A DNA stretch of 40,580 bases from Deltaproteobacteria bacterium (lineage in GTDB: Bacteria > Myxococcota_A > UBA796 > CAJQPC01). Made by a program: the position numbers and the translations under genes. Below, piece after piece: positions 16,186 through 23,895 of this stretch. The notes beneath the pieces were generated by a model, which saw nothing but the letters and a program-made list of their open reading frames with translations, did not search any database and was not told the DNA's origin. The number at the start of each line of letters is the position of its first letter. The stretch's first letter is position 1. The DNA lies in NCBI GenBank assembly GCA_016717595.1, contig JADKFE010000066.1:1-40580 (forward strand). Reading direction: 5' to 3'.

Positions 16186-18297
16186 TCAGCGGCGCAGGCG
16201 CACCCCTCGGGCGCCGGGCTCCCCAGACTCGACGGCGGCGATCATGGCCTCACAGGCCGCGTTCACCTCGTCCGCGCTGAGCGCCTGACCCTTCGTGGTC
16301 TGGAAGGTCAAGGCGTAGGTGAAGGTGCGCGTGGGGACGCCGCCGTCTTCGTGCTCAAAGAGGTCCACGACGCTCACCCGGATGAGGCTCGGCGGCCCCG
16401 CGGCGCGTAAGGTCTCGCTCACCAGGCCCGCCTCCACCTTGGGCGGCAGCGAGAACGCGAGGCTGCGGTCGATGGGGTGCAGCTCAGAGGGCTCCTCAAA
16501 CCCGACGGCCTGGGACTGCGCGGCGAGGAGCGTGTCCTCGTCAAGCTCCAGGTAGACCGGGCGGAGCTTACGCACCTTAAACCCTTTGAGCACGGACGGG
16601 TGAACCTCCCCCACGACGCCGATCACCGCGCCGTTGAGCAGCACGCTCGCCTGCCGGGCGGGGTGCAGCACGTCGGCCAAGGGGGCCGAGGCCTGGGCCG
16701 GGCCAAGCTGGAGATTCAGCCCCAAGGCCACGGCGAGCTCCTCCACCACACCCTTCAAGAAGAAGAGGTCGGCGGGGCGGCTCTTGTCGAGCCAAGCCCG
16801 AGGGCGGTCGGTGCCCGAGGCGACACACCACAGCACCCGACGCTCGGTGCACGGCGCGCTCAGGCGACCCGACGGCAGGCTGTGCTGGGGCGCGGGGTGG
16901 AAGGTGCGGGTCCACTCATAGGCCTTGACCTGCTCGTTCTTGACCCGCTGGTTGAGCGCCACGAGCTCAACGGCCTGGGGAAAACAGCTCGCCTTGAGCA
17001 GGCTGTAGGCGCGATCCAGGGCGTTCTCCGTCTGCACATGGGCCCGGAGGGGGTGGGCCTCGGGCAAGCCGAGGTTCTCGATGAGCGCGCGGCCATAAAA
17101 GCCGTCGGTGAACACCTCGTAGAAGCCAAACGACTGGAGCAGGCCGTCGATCTGGTGGCGGCGGGTCTCGGCGGCGCTGGGCAAGGCGCCCATGTCCACC
17201 GGGGGCAGCGCCACGGGGGTGTTGTTGTAGCCGATGGACCGGGCGAGATCTTCGTAGAGATCGTCGGCGTACTCCACGTCCCAGAGGCGCCAGGTGGGCA
17301 CATAGGCCGTGACCGTGTCGCCGTCATCGGGGGAGAGGTGGGCGATGTAGCCCAATCGACCCAAGATCTCGACGACCTGCTCACCGGGCAGGGGCATGCC
17401 GAAGAAGCGCCCCGCCGCGGCGACGGACAGGCTCACCACCCGCTCGGGGTTCACCCAGGCGCCGACCTGGCCGGTGTCGCCCACACGTCGCCAAGCGCCG
17501 GTGCCCTCGAGGAGCTGCACGACGCGGCCCGCGCCGATCAGCGGCCGCGCCGGGTCGGACCCCCGCTCAAACCGCGCCGTGGAGTCGGTGTGAATGCCCA
17601 AGGCCCGGGACGCGATGCGCACCTTCACCGGGTCAAAGGTGGCGGACTCCAACAGGATTCGCCGCGTCGAGGCCGTGGTCTTGGACTCTTCGCAGCCGAT
17701 CACCCCGGCGATCGCCAAGATCTTCACGTCATCGGCGATGACCAGGGTGCCCTCGGGCACGGCGACGGGCTCGGCGGTGAACAGAGGCCAGGCGCGCTCG
17801 CCGGGGCGGGAGAGGCGGATCGTCACCGCGCCGACGAGGGTGTCGGCGTCAAAGACGTGGGTGGGCTGGCCGAGCTCCAAGTTGGAGAGGTTCGTGGCGT
17901 CCACCGGCGCGAGCACCGAGGCGAGGCCCGCGGCGCGAAGGGGCGCGAGCTGCGCCTCATCGAGCTGCCCGGCGGCCTCACCGACCCGCTCCAGGAGCGT
18001 CGCGGTGTACACGAGGCAGAGGTCCGTCTCCAGGCGCAGAGGCCAAGGGGGCTCGCCTAGGGTGAGCGTGGCCACAGGCGGCGTCGTGAGCGCCTCGCCC
18101 GTGCGCCCGGTGATCTCCCGGGCCAGCCCCTCGTAGCAGTGGTGGTCGCCGCGGTTGGCGAGCAGCTCCAAGGTGAGGTGCCCATCCACGTTGAGGCGCT
18201 TGACCTCTAAGCCCAGATCATCGAGGAGCAGGCGCACCTGGCGCAGAGAGTCAGGCAGCGGGGTGTAGCGCCGCAGCACATCCACATGGATCTTCAT
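16186..18297 (-). CDS. pheT: Phenylalanyl-tRNA synthetase beta subunit, short form
   Basis: 703 residues, shorter than the usual bacterial PheT of about 800. It begins MKIHVDVLRRY and passes from GLEVKRLNVDG directly to LTLELLANRGDHHCYEGLAR, so the OB-fold tRNA-binding (EMAP-like) domain normally inserted there is missing. Present are the B3/B4 editing region (VLAPVDATNLSNLELGQPTH, VIADDVKILAIAGVIG), B5 (VEILGRLGY), the catalytic-like core (LKASCFPQAVELVALN) and the C-terminal FDX-ACB anticodon-binding domain (HPIDRSLAFSLPP, VVDLFEHE, TYALTFQ). It charges tRNA-Phe as an alpha2-beta2 enzyme with PheS. Its ATG overlaps the pheS stop (ATGA), showing translational coupling. Confidence 0.95.
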   Translation of the reverse strand: MKIHVDVLRRYTPLPDSLRQVRLLLDDLGLEVKRLNVDGHLTLELLANRGDHHCYEGLAREITGRTGEALTTPPVATLTLGEPPWPLRLETDLCLVYTATLLERVGEAAGQLDEAQLAPLRAAGLASVLAPVDATNLSNLELGQPTHVFDADTLVGAVTIRLSRPGERAWPLFTAEPVAVPEGTLVIADDVKILAIAGVIGCEESKTTASTRRILLESATFDPVKVRIASRALGIHTDSTARFERGSDPARPLIGAGRVVQLLEGTGAWRRVGDTGQVGAWVNPERVVSLSVAAAGRFFGMPLPGEQVVEILGRLGYIAHLSPDDGDTVTAYVPTWRLWDVEYADDLYEDLARSIGYNNTPVALPPVDMGALPSAAETRRHQIDGLLQSFGFYEVFTDGFYGRALIENLGLPEAHPLRAHVQTENALDRAYSLLKASCFPQAVELVALNQRVKNEQVKAYEWTRTFHPAPQHSLPSGRLSAPCTERRVLWCVASGTDRPRAWLDKSRPADLFFLKGVVEELAVALGLNLQLGPAQASAPLADVLHPARQASVLLNGAVIGVVGEVHPSVLKGFKVRKLRPVYLELDEDTLLAAQSQAVGFEEPSELHPIDRSLAFSLPPKVEAGLVSETLRAAGPPSLIRVSVVDLFEHEDGGVPTRTFTYALTFQTTKGQALSADEVNAACEAMIAAVESGEPGARGVRLRR

Positions 18298-19349
18298 ACG
18301 CCGCTCCGGTGCAGGCGGGTGTGAACACGCAGGTCTTGGCCGTAGAGCAAGGCCACCTTGGACACGCCGACGCGCTGGGAGGCCATGCGGGTGGTGCCCA
18401 GGCCAAAGGCGATGCCCGAGACCTCGTTGGGGTCGTAACCAAACTCGCGGAACACCTTGGGATGCACCATGCCCGCGCCGAGGATGGTCACCCAGCCCGC
18501 GCCGTGGCAGGCCTCACAGGCCGCGCCGCTCACCTCGCCTTCGCCCTCACACACCCCACACTGAAGGTCAACGCCCACAGACGGCTCGGTGTAGGGGTAA
18601 AACTTGGGCTTAAAGCGCACCGGGCGTCTGCCGTAGAGCGACTGGGCGATGGTGGTGAGCAGGCCCTTGAGGTGGGCGAAGGTGAGGCCGCGGTCGATCC
18701 ACAGGCCCTCAAGCTGGTGGAACATGGCGAGGTGGGTGGCGTCCACGGCCTCGTTTCGGTACACACGCCCGGCGCTGGCGACGCGGATGGGCAGAGGCGG
18801 CCGCGACTCCAGCACCCGCGCCTGCACCGTCGTGGTGTGGGAGCGCAGGAGGTAACCGCCGTCTACCCAGAAGGTGTCTTGCATGTCCCGGGCGGGGTGG
18901 TGCGGCGGGATGTTGAGGGCGTCGAAGTTGTAGTAGGGGTGCTCGACCTCGGGGCCGTCCACCCGCACGAAGCCGAGCTGGCGCAGCACGGCGAGGCAGT
19001 CCTCCTCAACGGAGATGACCGGGTGACGCGCGCCCCGGGGCGGGGCGAGGCCGGGCAGGCTGAGATCGACCCACTCCTCGCTGAGCCGGGCGGCCAAGGC
19101 GCGGGCCTCGATAGCGGCGCTGGCCTCGGACAAGGCGCGCTCCATCGTCTGCGCCACGTCGTTGACCTCCTTGGCGACGGCGGGGCGATCCTCGGCAGGC
19201 ACGGCGCCGAGACCGCGCAACGCGAGCTTGATCTCGCTCTTTTTGCCGGTGTGGGCCTGGCGCACGGCCTCGATCTGCTCAAGGGTTGTGGCCTCGGCCA
19301 AGGCGGCGGTGAACGCGGCGAACATCGCCTGGGTGTCGGGGCGGTTCAT
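18294..19349 (-). CDS. pheS: Phenylalanyl-tRNA synthetase alpha subunit
   Basis: 351 residues from ATG 19349. The N-terminal coiled-coil (about 1-90) contacts tRNA. Class II motifs are clear: HPARDMQDTFWV, RVASAGRVYRNEAVDATH, MFHQLEGLWID, GAGMVHPKVF and motif 3 SGIAFGLGTTRMA. Between SVGVDLQ and the glycine motif lies a four-Cys module (Cys264, Cys267, Cys278, Cys281) that looks like a zinc knuckle, larger than in the common short forms. The upstream in-frame extension lacks PheS features. The gene order pheS-pheT and the ATGA overlap are standard. The leader (19350-19431) shows no attenuator that I can see. Confidence 0.96.
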   Translation of the reverse strand: MNRPDTQAMFAAFTAALAEATTLEQIEAVRQAHTGKKSEIKLALRGLGAVPAEDRPAVAKEVNDVAQTMERALSEASAAIEARALAARLSEEWVDLSLPGLAPPRGARHPVISVEEDCLAVLRQLGFVRVDGPEVEHPYYNFDALNIPPHHPARDMQDTFWVDGGYLLRSHTTTVQARVLESRPPLPIRVASAGRVYRNEAVDATHLAMFHQLEGLWIDRGLTFAHLKGLLTTIAQSLYGRRPVRFKPKFYPYTEPSVGVDLQCGVCEGEGEVSGAACEACHGAGWVTILGAGMVHPKVFREFGYDPNEVSGIAFGLGTTRMASQRVGVSKVALLYGQDLRVHTRLHRSGV

Positions 19350-19431
19350 GGTGGGCTCCCGTTGGGACACGCCAACGTAACCGAGGCGCCGAGAGCGGGT
19401 AGACTGGAGCTGTGGCGCGCGGAGGTGTGTG

Positions 19432-20085
19432 ATGGACGAGGCCCCGAAGACGGCGTTGGCGACCCTGGTGATGCGGGTGGTGTGGATGTCGGCCTTGGTG
19501 GGCCTGGGCATGCAGGCGCTCACCTTGACCGTCGGTGTTGCGCTGGGCGGCAGCCCCAGCCTCGCCAGCGCGGTGATCGGGGCCGTCGGCAAGGTGAGCT
19601 GGTCCACCACCGTCTGCGCGGCCTTGGCCGTGGGCCTCTCCGTGCCCCGGGCGACCCTGCCGGGCACCGCCCTGTGGGGGCTCATCGCCGCGCCCGCGTC
19701 CTTTCACCTCGCCCGCGCCGTTCAGCAGGCCCTCGGCGCGGCGGCGGGCCTCAGCGCGGCGGCGGCGACCCCGGCCCTGGTGGTCTGGGGGACGGCGGGG
19801 CTCAAAGGCGCGCAGTACGCGCTCCTCGGCCTCGTCCTGCTCAGCCTCAACCGGCGGGCGGAGGCGCCGATCCTGGCCTACCTCGGCGTCGGCGCGCTCA
19901 TGGGCCTCACCTTCGGCGGCCTGATCCTCGGCCTGGGGGTGCAGGGCGGGACGATCGCCCCCACGGCGGCGGCGCTCCTCCCGGCGGCGGTGAACGAGCT
20001 GATCTTCCCGGCCTTGTGCGCGGGGGTGGTGTACATCACGACGCGGGCGGGGGCGTTGTTGGGGGGGCAAACCGCACATAATTGA
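19432..20085 (+). CDS. Polytopic membrane protein, unknown
   Basis: 217 residues, almost wholly hydrophobic Ala/Gly/Leu-rich segments. About six membrane helices, the first starting near residue 10 (LATLVMRVVWMSALVGLG) and the last near 190 (NELIFPALCAGVVYI). There is no recognised motif. The topology and spacing resemble small integral proteins of the Yip1 or CPBP-like kind, but no diagnostic residues are present, so I name no family. GGAGG six bases before ATG 19432 fixes the start. It is divergent from pheST and has a basic cytoplasmic loop around LNRRAEAP. Confidence 0.65.
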   Translation: MDEAPKTALATLVMRVVWMSALVGLGMQALTLTVGVALGGSPSLASAVIGAVGKVSWSTTVCAALAVGLSVPRATLPGTALWGLIAAPASFHLARAVQQALGAAAGLSAAAATPALVVWGTAGLKGAQYALLGLVLLSLNRRAEAPILAYLGVGALMGLTFGGLILGLGVQGGTIAPTAAALLPAAVNELIFPALCAGVVYITTRAGALLGGQTAHN

Positions 20086-20087
20086 AC

Positions 20088-20127
20088 TTGACGAGCCGAC
20101 TCCAAGGTTGTAGCCTGCATCAACCTT
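20088..20127 (+). promoter_or_regulatory. Promoter with overlapping inverted repeat
   Basis: TTGACG (20088-20093), 17 bases, then TAGCCT (20111-20116) form a good sigma-70-like promoter. A perfect 7-bp inverted repeat AAGGTTG (20104-20110) / CAACCTT (20121-20127) brackets the -10 box. A bound repressor there would block transcription of the HExxH/LysM gene. Confidence 0.45.
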
Positions 20128-20143
20128 ATTGAAAGGGTGCGCG

Positions 20144-21601
20144 ATGGGTTCATACTTGAGGGCTTCTCAACAGGAAAACGACCAAAGCACCACAACAAGC
20201 CCGCCGGGGCCTATACAGGACGGGTTTCAGCAGCAGTATGGCAACGCGGCCATGCAGGAGGCGCTGGCCTGTGAGCCGCCGGACGCTGAGCTTGGGGCGT
20301 CGCGCGCTGGCGCTCCCACGAACAAAGCCGAGGCCCTTGCCCGCCACGGTAGGAACCGGGACCGCGTAGACCGGGTGATCCGCTCTGGGTTGGCCCAAGA
20401 CGTAGATCCAGCGGCCGGAGCAAATAGTCGTGTCAACCTGCTCCGCAACACCTGCCAGTGGATTGAAGAGGGAGAGGCAGATCTCTTCGTGTTGACGCCC
20501 ACCCATGACGCCCACCTTCGACCTAACATCCCAGTCGACAAGAACGCCTATTTTGACACGCGACTCACCTACGATCAGGATGGAGCCGACTACGACGAGA
20601 CACTCAATGCGGCGGGACAGGCCACCAATGACGTTGGTCTTGAGGCGAAGTTCTCAAAGGTCGCGGGGAGCATGAGCCCGGACGGACGCACCATGATGTT
20701 GATCGACCCGATCTCTCACAGCGAGGGAGCTCTGGTGTCGTTCTTCGTCCATGAGGTCCAGCACGACGCCGATCAACACAACGCTGGCCAACCCTGGAAG
20801 GTCTCTCAGCCAGCCGCCGATCCTGCTGCTCAACATAGAGCACCTACTTGGGCCTATAACAACTACCAAAGCGAGTTTCGGGCGTACTGGATGATGAACC
20901 CCGAAGGCTCGGGCGCGGACTCATTCGGAAGCTCGACCGACACGGCAGTCACCAACATCAGCATCACTGCGCTCCGACCCGGTCCAGATGGCAAGTTCGG
21001 GACCGCAGATGACATCTCGTCTACCGTCTCGACAGCGTTCACCAACCGTCGCCAACAAGACATCTTCGATCATATGTTTACGCCTCGAACCGACAACATC
21101 TACTTGGACACGGCGGGCGCTTGGACTCAGTCCTACGCATACCTGCCGCACTTCTACGCCCTGGATCCCGCCTTCAAGAATATGGTGGACACCTACACCC
21201 AACCCGCAAGCGGAAACCTGATTAACTCTCCCCGCATCCAGGCCCTCAGCGCCGCCCTGCCGACCAGCAGCTTCCTGAGCGAAGTCCAAGCGCTGGATGA
21301 TCTGGACCGTTTGTATCTCCAGGACCGTAGCCAGTCTCAGCCATTCTGGGATCAAGCGTCCCGATCGCTGGGCATCATACCGCTCACAATGCTCGAGAAC
21401 ATGATCGACGCGCCCACAGCGGTCGGCCCAATGCCCAATACCGTCGAGGTGGTCTCCGGAGACACGCTGTCTGCCATCGCAGACCGTTATCTGAGTGACA
21501 TGGCGCGTTGGCAAGAGATCTATAAGCTCAACAAGAGCATCATCGGCGCCGATCCCAACGCCCTCTCCGTCGGGATGGAGCTCGTGCTCCCGCCGTTATG
21601 A
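20144..21601 (+). CDS. HExxH metallopeptidase-like protein with C-terminal LysM
   Basis: 485 residues from ATG 20144 (AAGGG nearby). The N-terminus is Ser/Thr/Gln-rich and has QQYGNAAMQEAL, like the GNAAxQ words at the start of proteins from contractile-injection (eCIS) and Tc-toxin loci. The centre has H203-E-V-Q-H207 preceded by a hydrophobic strand (ALVSFF), and YNNYQSEFRAYW (Glu244) is a probable third zinc ligand. The C-terminus (about 433-485) is a LysM domain: VVSGDTLSAIADRYLSD, WQEIYKLN, LSVGMELVLPP. There is no signal peptide, so it may leave by a dedicated apparatus or act inside. Base composition is lower in G+C than the neighbours (30/60 by hand at 20521-20580), hinting at transfer. 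Its stop overlaps the next ATG. Confidence 0.7.
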   Translation: MGSYLRASQQENDQSTTTSPPGPIQDGFQQQYGNAAMQEALACEPPDAELGASRAGAPTNKAEALARHGRNRDRVDRVIRSGLAQDVDPAAGANSRVNLLRNTCQWIEEGEADLFVLTPTHDAHLRPNIPVDKNAYFDTRLTYDQDGADYDETLNAAGQATNDVGLEAKFSKVAGSMSPDGRTMMLIDPISHSEGALVSFFVHEVQHDADQHNAGQPWKVSQPAADPAAQHRAPTWAYNNYQSEFRAYWMMNPEGSGADSFGSSTDTAVTNISITALRPGPDGKFGTADDISSTVSTAFTNRRQQDIFDHMFTPRTDNIYLDTAGAWTQSYAYLPHFYALDPAFKNMVDTYTQPASGNLINSPRIQALSAALPTSSFLSEVQALDDLDRLYLQDRSQSQPFWDQASRSLGIIPLTMLENMIDAPTAVGPMPNTVEVVSGDTLSAIADRYLSDMARWQEIYKLNKSIIGADPNALSVGMELVLPPL

Positions 21602-21996
21602 TACGCACCCTCGCTCTCCTCCTCCCCCTGGCGCTGGGATGCTCCGCTCAGCGTGTCTCCGACCCCGAGCCCAGCGCTCCTCCTATCGCAGAGGCCCCCA
21701 TGCTGACAGAGACCGCCCGCGTCGAGCTGGTGACTGGGCGACTCCTCCCTATCCCTGGCTTTGACGGGACGGTCACTCTCGTGGACGGCAGCTCAGACTT
21801 CATCGTCGAGCCCAACGGTCGCACATCCCACGTCACGACGGGCACCCTGCGCCTCACCCACGGCGACCTAGCCTCGGTGGTTGAGTTCACCTCGGGGCGC
21901 CCCTTTCAGCACTTCGGTCACACGATGGCCGTGTATGGAGAGGGCGGGTCGCTGGAGCTAGGCGTGTTTCCCCCGGGTGTGCCCGCCAGTCCGTGA
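21598..21996 (+). CDS. Small lipoprotein coupled to HExxH/LysM gene
   Basis: 132 residues. The signal MIRTLALLLPLALGC ends in a lipobox (Cys15), followed by a Pro/Ser/Glu linker. The mature domain is beta-rich (ARVELVTGRLLPIPG, GTVTLVDGSSDFIVEPNG, TLRLTHGD) and I do not recognise it. ATG 21598 overlaps the TGA of the upstream gene, so the two are translated together. It could be an immunity protein, inhibitor or surface partner of the metallopeptidase-like protein, which is inference from coupling only. Confidence 0.65.
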   Translation: MIRTLALLLPLALGCSAQRVSDPEPSAPPIAEAPMLTETARVELVTGRLLPIPGFDGTVTLVDGSSDFIVEPNGRTSHVTTGTLRLTHGDLASVVEFTSGRPFQHFGHTMAVYGEGGSLELGVFPPGVPASP

Positions 21997-22042
21997 CAGC
22001 GGGCAGTCAGCGTGCGCCTAAGGCCACCAGCGGGCCCACCGT

Positions 22043-23878
22043 CTAGGGCACCTCGACGCAGAGCCCCACCGTCGTCAGCGAGTTGGGCCGGGGGTCTGAG
22101 GCGCCGAGCTGAACCTGCACGTCGTAGATCCCCGAGGGGAGCTGGATCGTGTAGTCGTCGTCGTCTGTGGAGATCGACTGCTCCTCGCGGGTGTCGATCT
22201 CCACAAAACGCACGAGCACGTCGTCGCCGCTGGACGCGCTCGGCACCTTGCCGCCGTCGTAGGTCACGAGGCCGTTGACCTCCTCCACCTGCAGATCGAG
22301 GTTGAGGCCGGCGTCGCCCGTCAGCTCAACTCCACGGCGCACAGTGGCGAGGGAGTTCGCCCGAGGGTCGGTGGCGCCGAACTGCAGGGCGATGTCGTAG
22401 GTGCCATAAGGCACCTGGATGGAGTCCTCGCTGCCATCAAAGCTCACCGACTGGGTCTCCCGAGTGGTCGTCTCGGTGAACAGCACAAACACATCGTCAC
22501 CGCTCGACGCGCTGGGCACCTTGCCCCCGTCGTAGGTGATGGCGAGCGACACATCGGCCACCTGCATGTCGAGATCCAGGCCGCCGTCACCGCTCACCTC
22601 CACGTCTCGGCGCACCGTGCCCAGAGAGTTGGCCCGTGGGTCGGACGCGCCAAACTGCAGGGCGACGTCGTAGGTGCCATACGGCACATCCACGCTGTCT
22701 TCGCCGCCATCGAAGCTGTAGGACTGTGTCTCGTTCGTCGAGGTCTCGGTGAACAGCACCAGCACGTCATCGCCGCTCGACGCGCTCGGCACCTTGCCGC
22801 CGTCATACGTCACCTTGAGCTTGAGCTCGCCCACCTGCAGGTTCAGGTCCAAGCCGCCGTCACCGCTTATGTCTACATCAGTGCGCACCGTCGCCAAGGA
22901 GTTGGGGCGAGGGTCGGACGCGCCGAGCTGGACGGCGATGTCGTAGGTGCCGTACGGCACATCGACGGTGTCTTCGCCGCCGTCAAAGCTGTAGGACTGG
23001 GTCTCCTTCGTCGAGGTGTCGGTGAACAGCACCAGCACGTCATCCCCGCTCGACGCGCTCGGCACCTTGCCGCCGTCATAGGTGACCTTGAGCTTGATCT
23101 CGCCCACCTGCACGTTCAGGTCGAGGCCGCCGTCGCCGCTCACGTCCACATCACGGCGCACCGTGGTCAAGGAGTTGGGCCGGGGGTCGGACGCGCCGAG
23201 CTGAATGGCGATGTCATAGGTGCCAAAGGGCACCGCGACGGTGTCTTCGCCGCCATCAAAGCTATAGGACTGCGTCTCTCTGGTGCTGGTCTCGGTGAAC
23301 AGCACCAGCACGTCATCGCCGCTGGACGCGGTCGGCACCTTGCCGCCGTCATACGTCACCTTGAGCTTGAGCTCGCCCACGGGCATGTCGAGGTTGAGCC
23401 CCGCGTCACCCGACACAGACACGCCGCGGCGCACGGTCGTCAAGGAGTTGGGCCGAGGATCCGACGCGCCGAGCTGCAGGGCGATGTCGTAGGTGCCATA
23501 CGGCACCTGCACCGAGTCCGTGCCGCCGTCAAAGCTGTACGTCTGGGTGTCGCCGGTCGTCGTCTCGGTGAACAGCACGAGCACATCGTCGCCGCTCGAC
23601 GCGCTGGGCACCTTGCCGCCGTCGTAGGTGACGTTGAGGTCAAGCTCGGCGATGGGGATGTTGATGTCGTAGACGCAGTCCCCTGAGGCGCAGATGTCCG
23701 TGGTCTCGTCACAGACACGCTCGGGCTCGACGTCCTCGGTGTCGTCGGTGTCGTCCTCGACGGCGGTGTCATCGGCGCGGTCGTTCGTGCCTTCGTCGTC
23801 TTTGGACAACAGGCGGCATGAGACGAGGAGAGAGAGCGCGCCCAGGCCGAGGCTGAGCGAGAGAAGCTGGCGGGTCAT
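22043..23878 (-). CDS. Lipoprotein with six 91-residue tandem repeats
   Basis: 611 residues. The signal ends in LLVSC (Cys21), followed by an acidic Asp/Thr/Glu linker (27-55) and a Cys-containing short domain (CDETTDICASGDC). Six tandem repeats of 91 residues fill 79-611, the last cut at 78. Each starts xLxVTYDGGKVPSASSGDD, passes VLVLFTET and TQSYSFDGGEDTV, then VPYGTYDIALQLGASDPRP, NSLTTVRR and SGDGGLDLN. The pattern is that of beta-sandwich modules like carboxypeptidase-regulatory or prealbumin-like repeats on surface proteins, but I cannot name it. AGGA five bases before ATG 23878. It lies 17 bases after the FG-GAP gene, so the two form an operon. Likely an extended outer-surface stalk. 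Confidence 0.8.
   Translation of the reverse strand: MTRQLLSLSLGLGALSLLVSCRLLSKDDEGTNDRADDTAVEDDTDDTEDVEPERVCDETTDICASGDCVYDINIPIAELDLNVTYDGGKVPSASSGDDVLVLFTETTTGDTQTYSFDGGTDSVQVPYGTYDIALQLGASDPRPNSLTTVRRGVSVSGDAGLNLDMPVGELKLKVTYDGGKVPTASSGDDVLVLFTETSTRETQSYSFDGGEDTVAVPFGTYDIAIQLGASDPRPNSLTTVRRDVDVSGDGGLDLNVQVGEIKLKVTYDGGKVPSASSGDDVLVLFTDTSTKETQSYSFDGGEDTVDVPYGTYDIAVQLGASDPRPNSLATVRTDVDISGDGGLDLNLQVGELKLKVTYDGGKVPSASSGDDVLVLFTETSTNETQSYSFDGGEDSVDVPYGTYDVALQFGASDPRANSLGTVRRDVEVSGDGGLDLDMQVADVSLAITYDGGKVPSASSGDDVFVLFTETTTRETQSVSFDGSEDSIQVPYGTYDIALQFGATDPRANSLATVRRGVELTGDAGLNLDLQVEEVNGLVTYDGGKVPSASSGDDVLVRFVEIDTREEQSISTDDDDYTIQLPSGIYDVQVQLGASDPRPNSLTTVGLCVEVP
22046..23644 (-). repeat. Six 273-bp tandem coding repeats
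   Basis: The 91-residue modules are repeated in DNA with a strict 273-bp period; for example the words encoding VPYGTYD recur at about 22669, 22942, 23212 and 23485. High DNA identity between copies marks recent duplication and a target for recombination that would change copy number in frame. Confidence 0.85.
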
Positions 23879-23895
23879 TGTGTTCCTGAGTGGTT

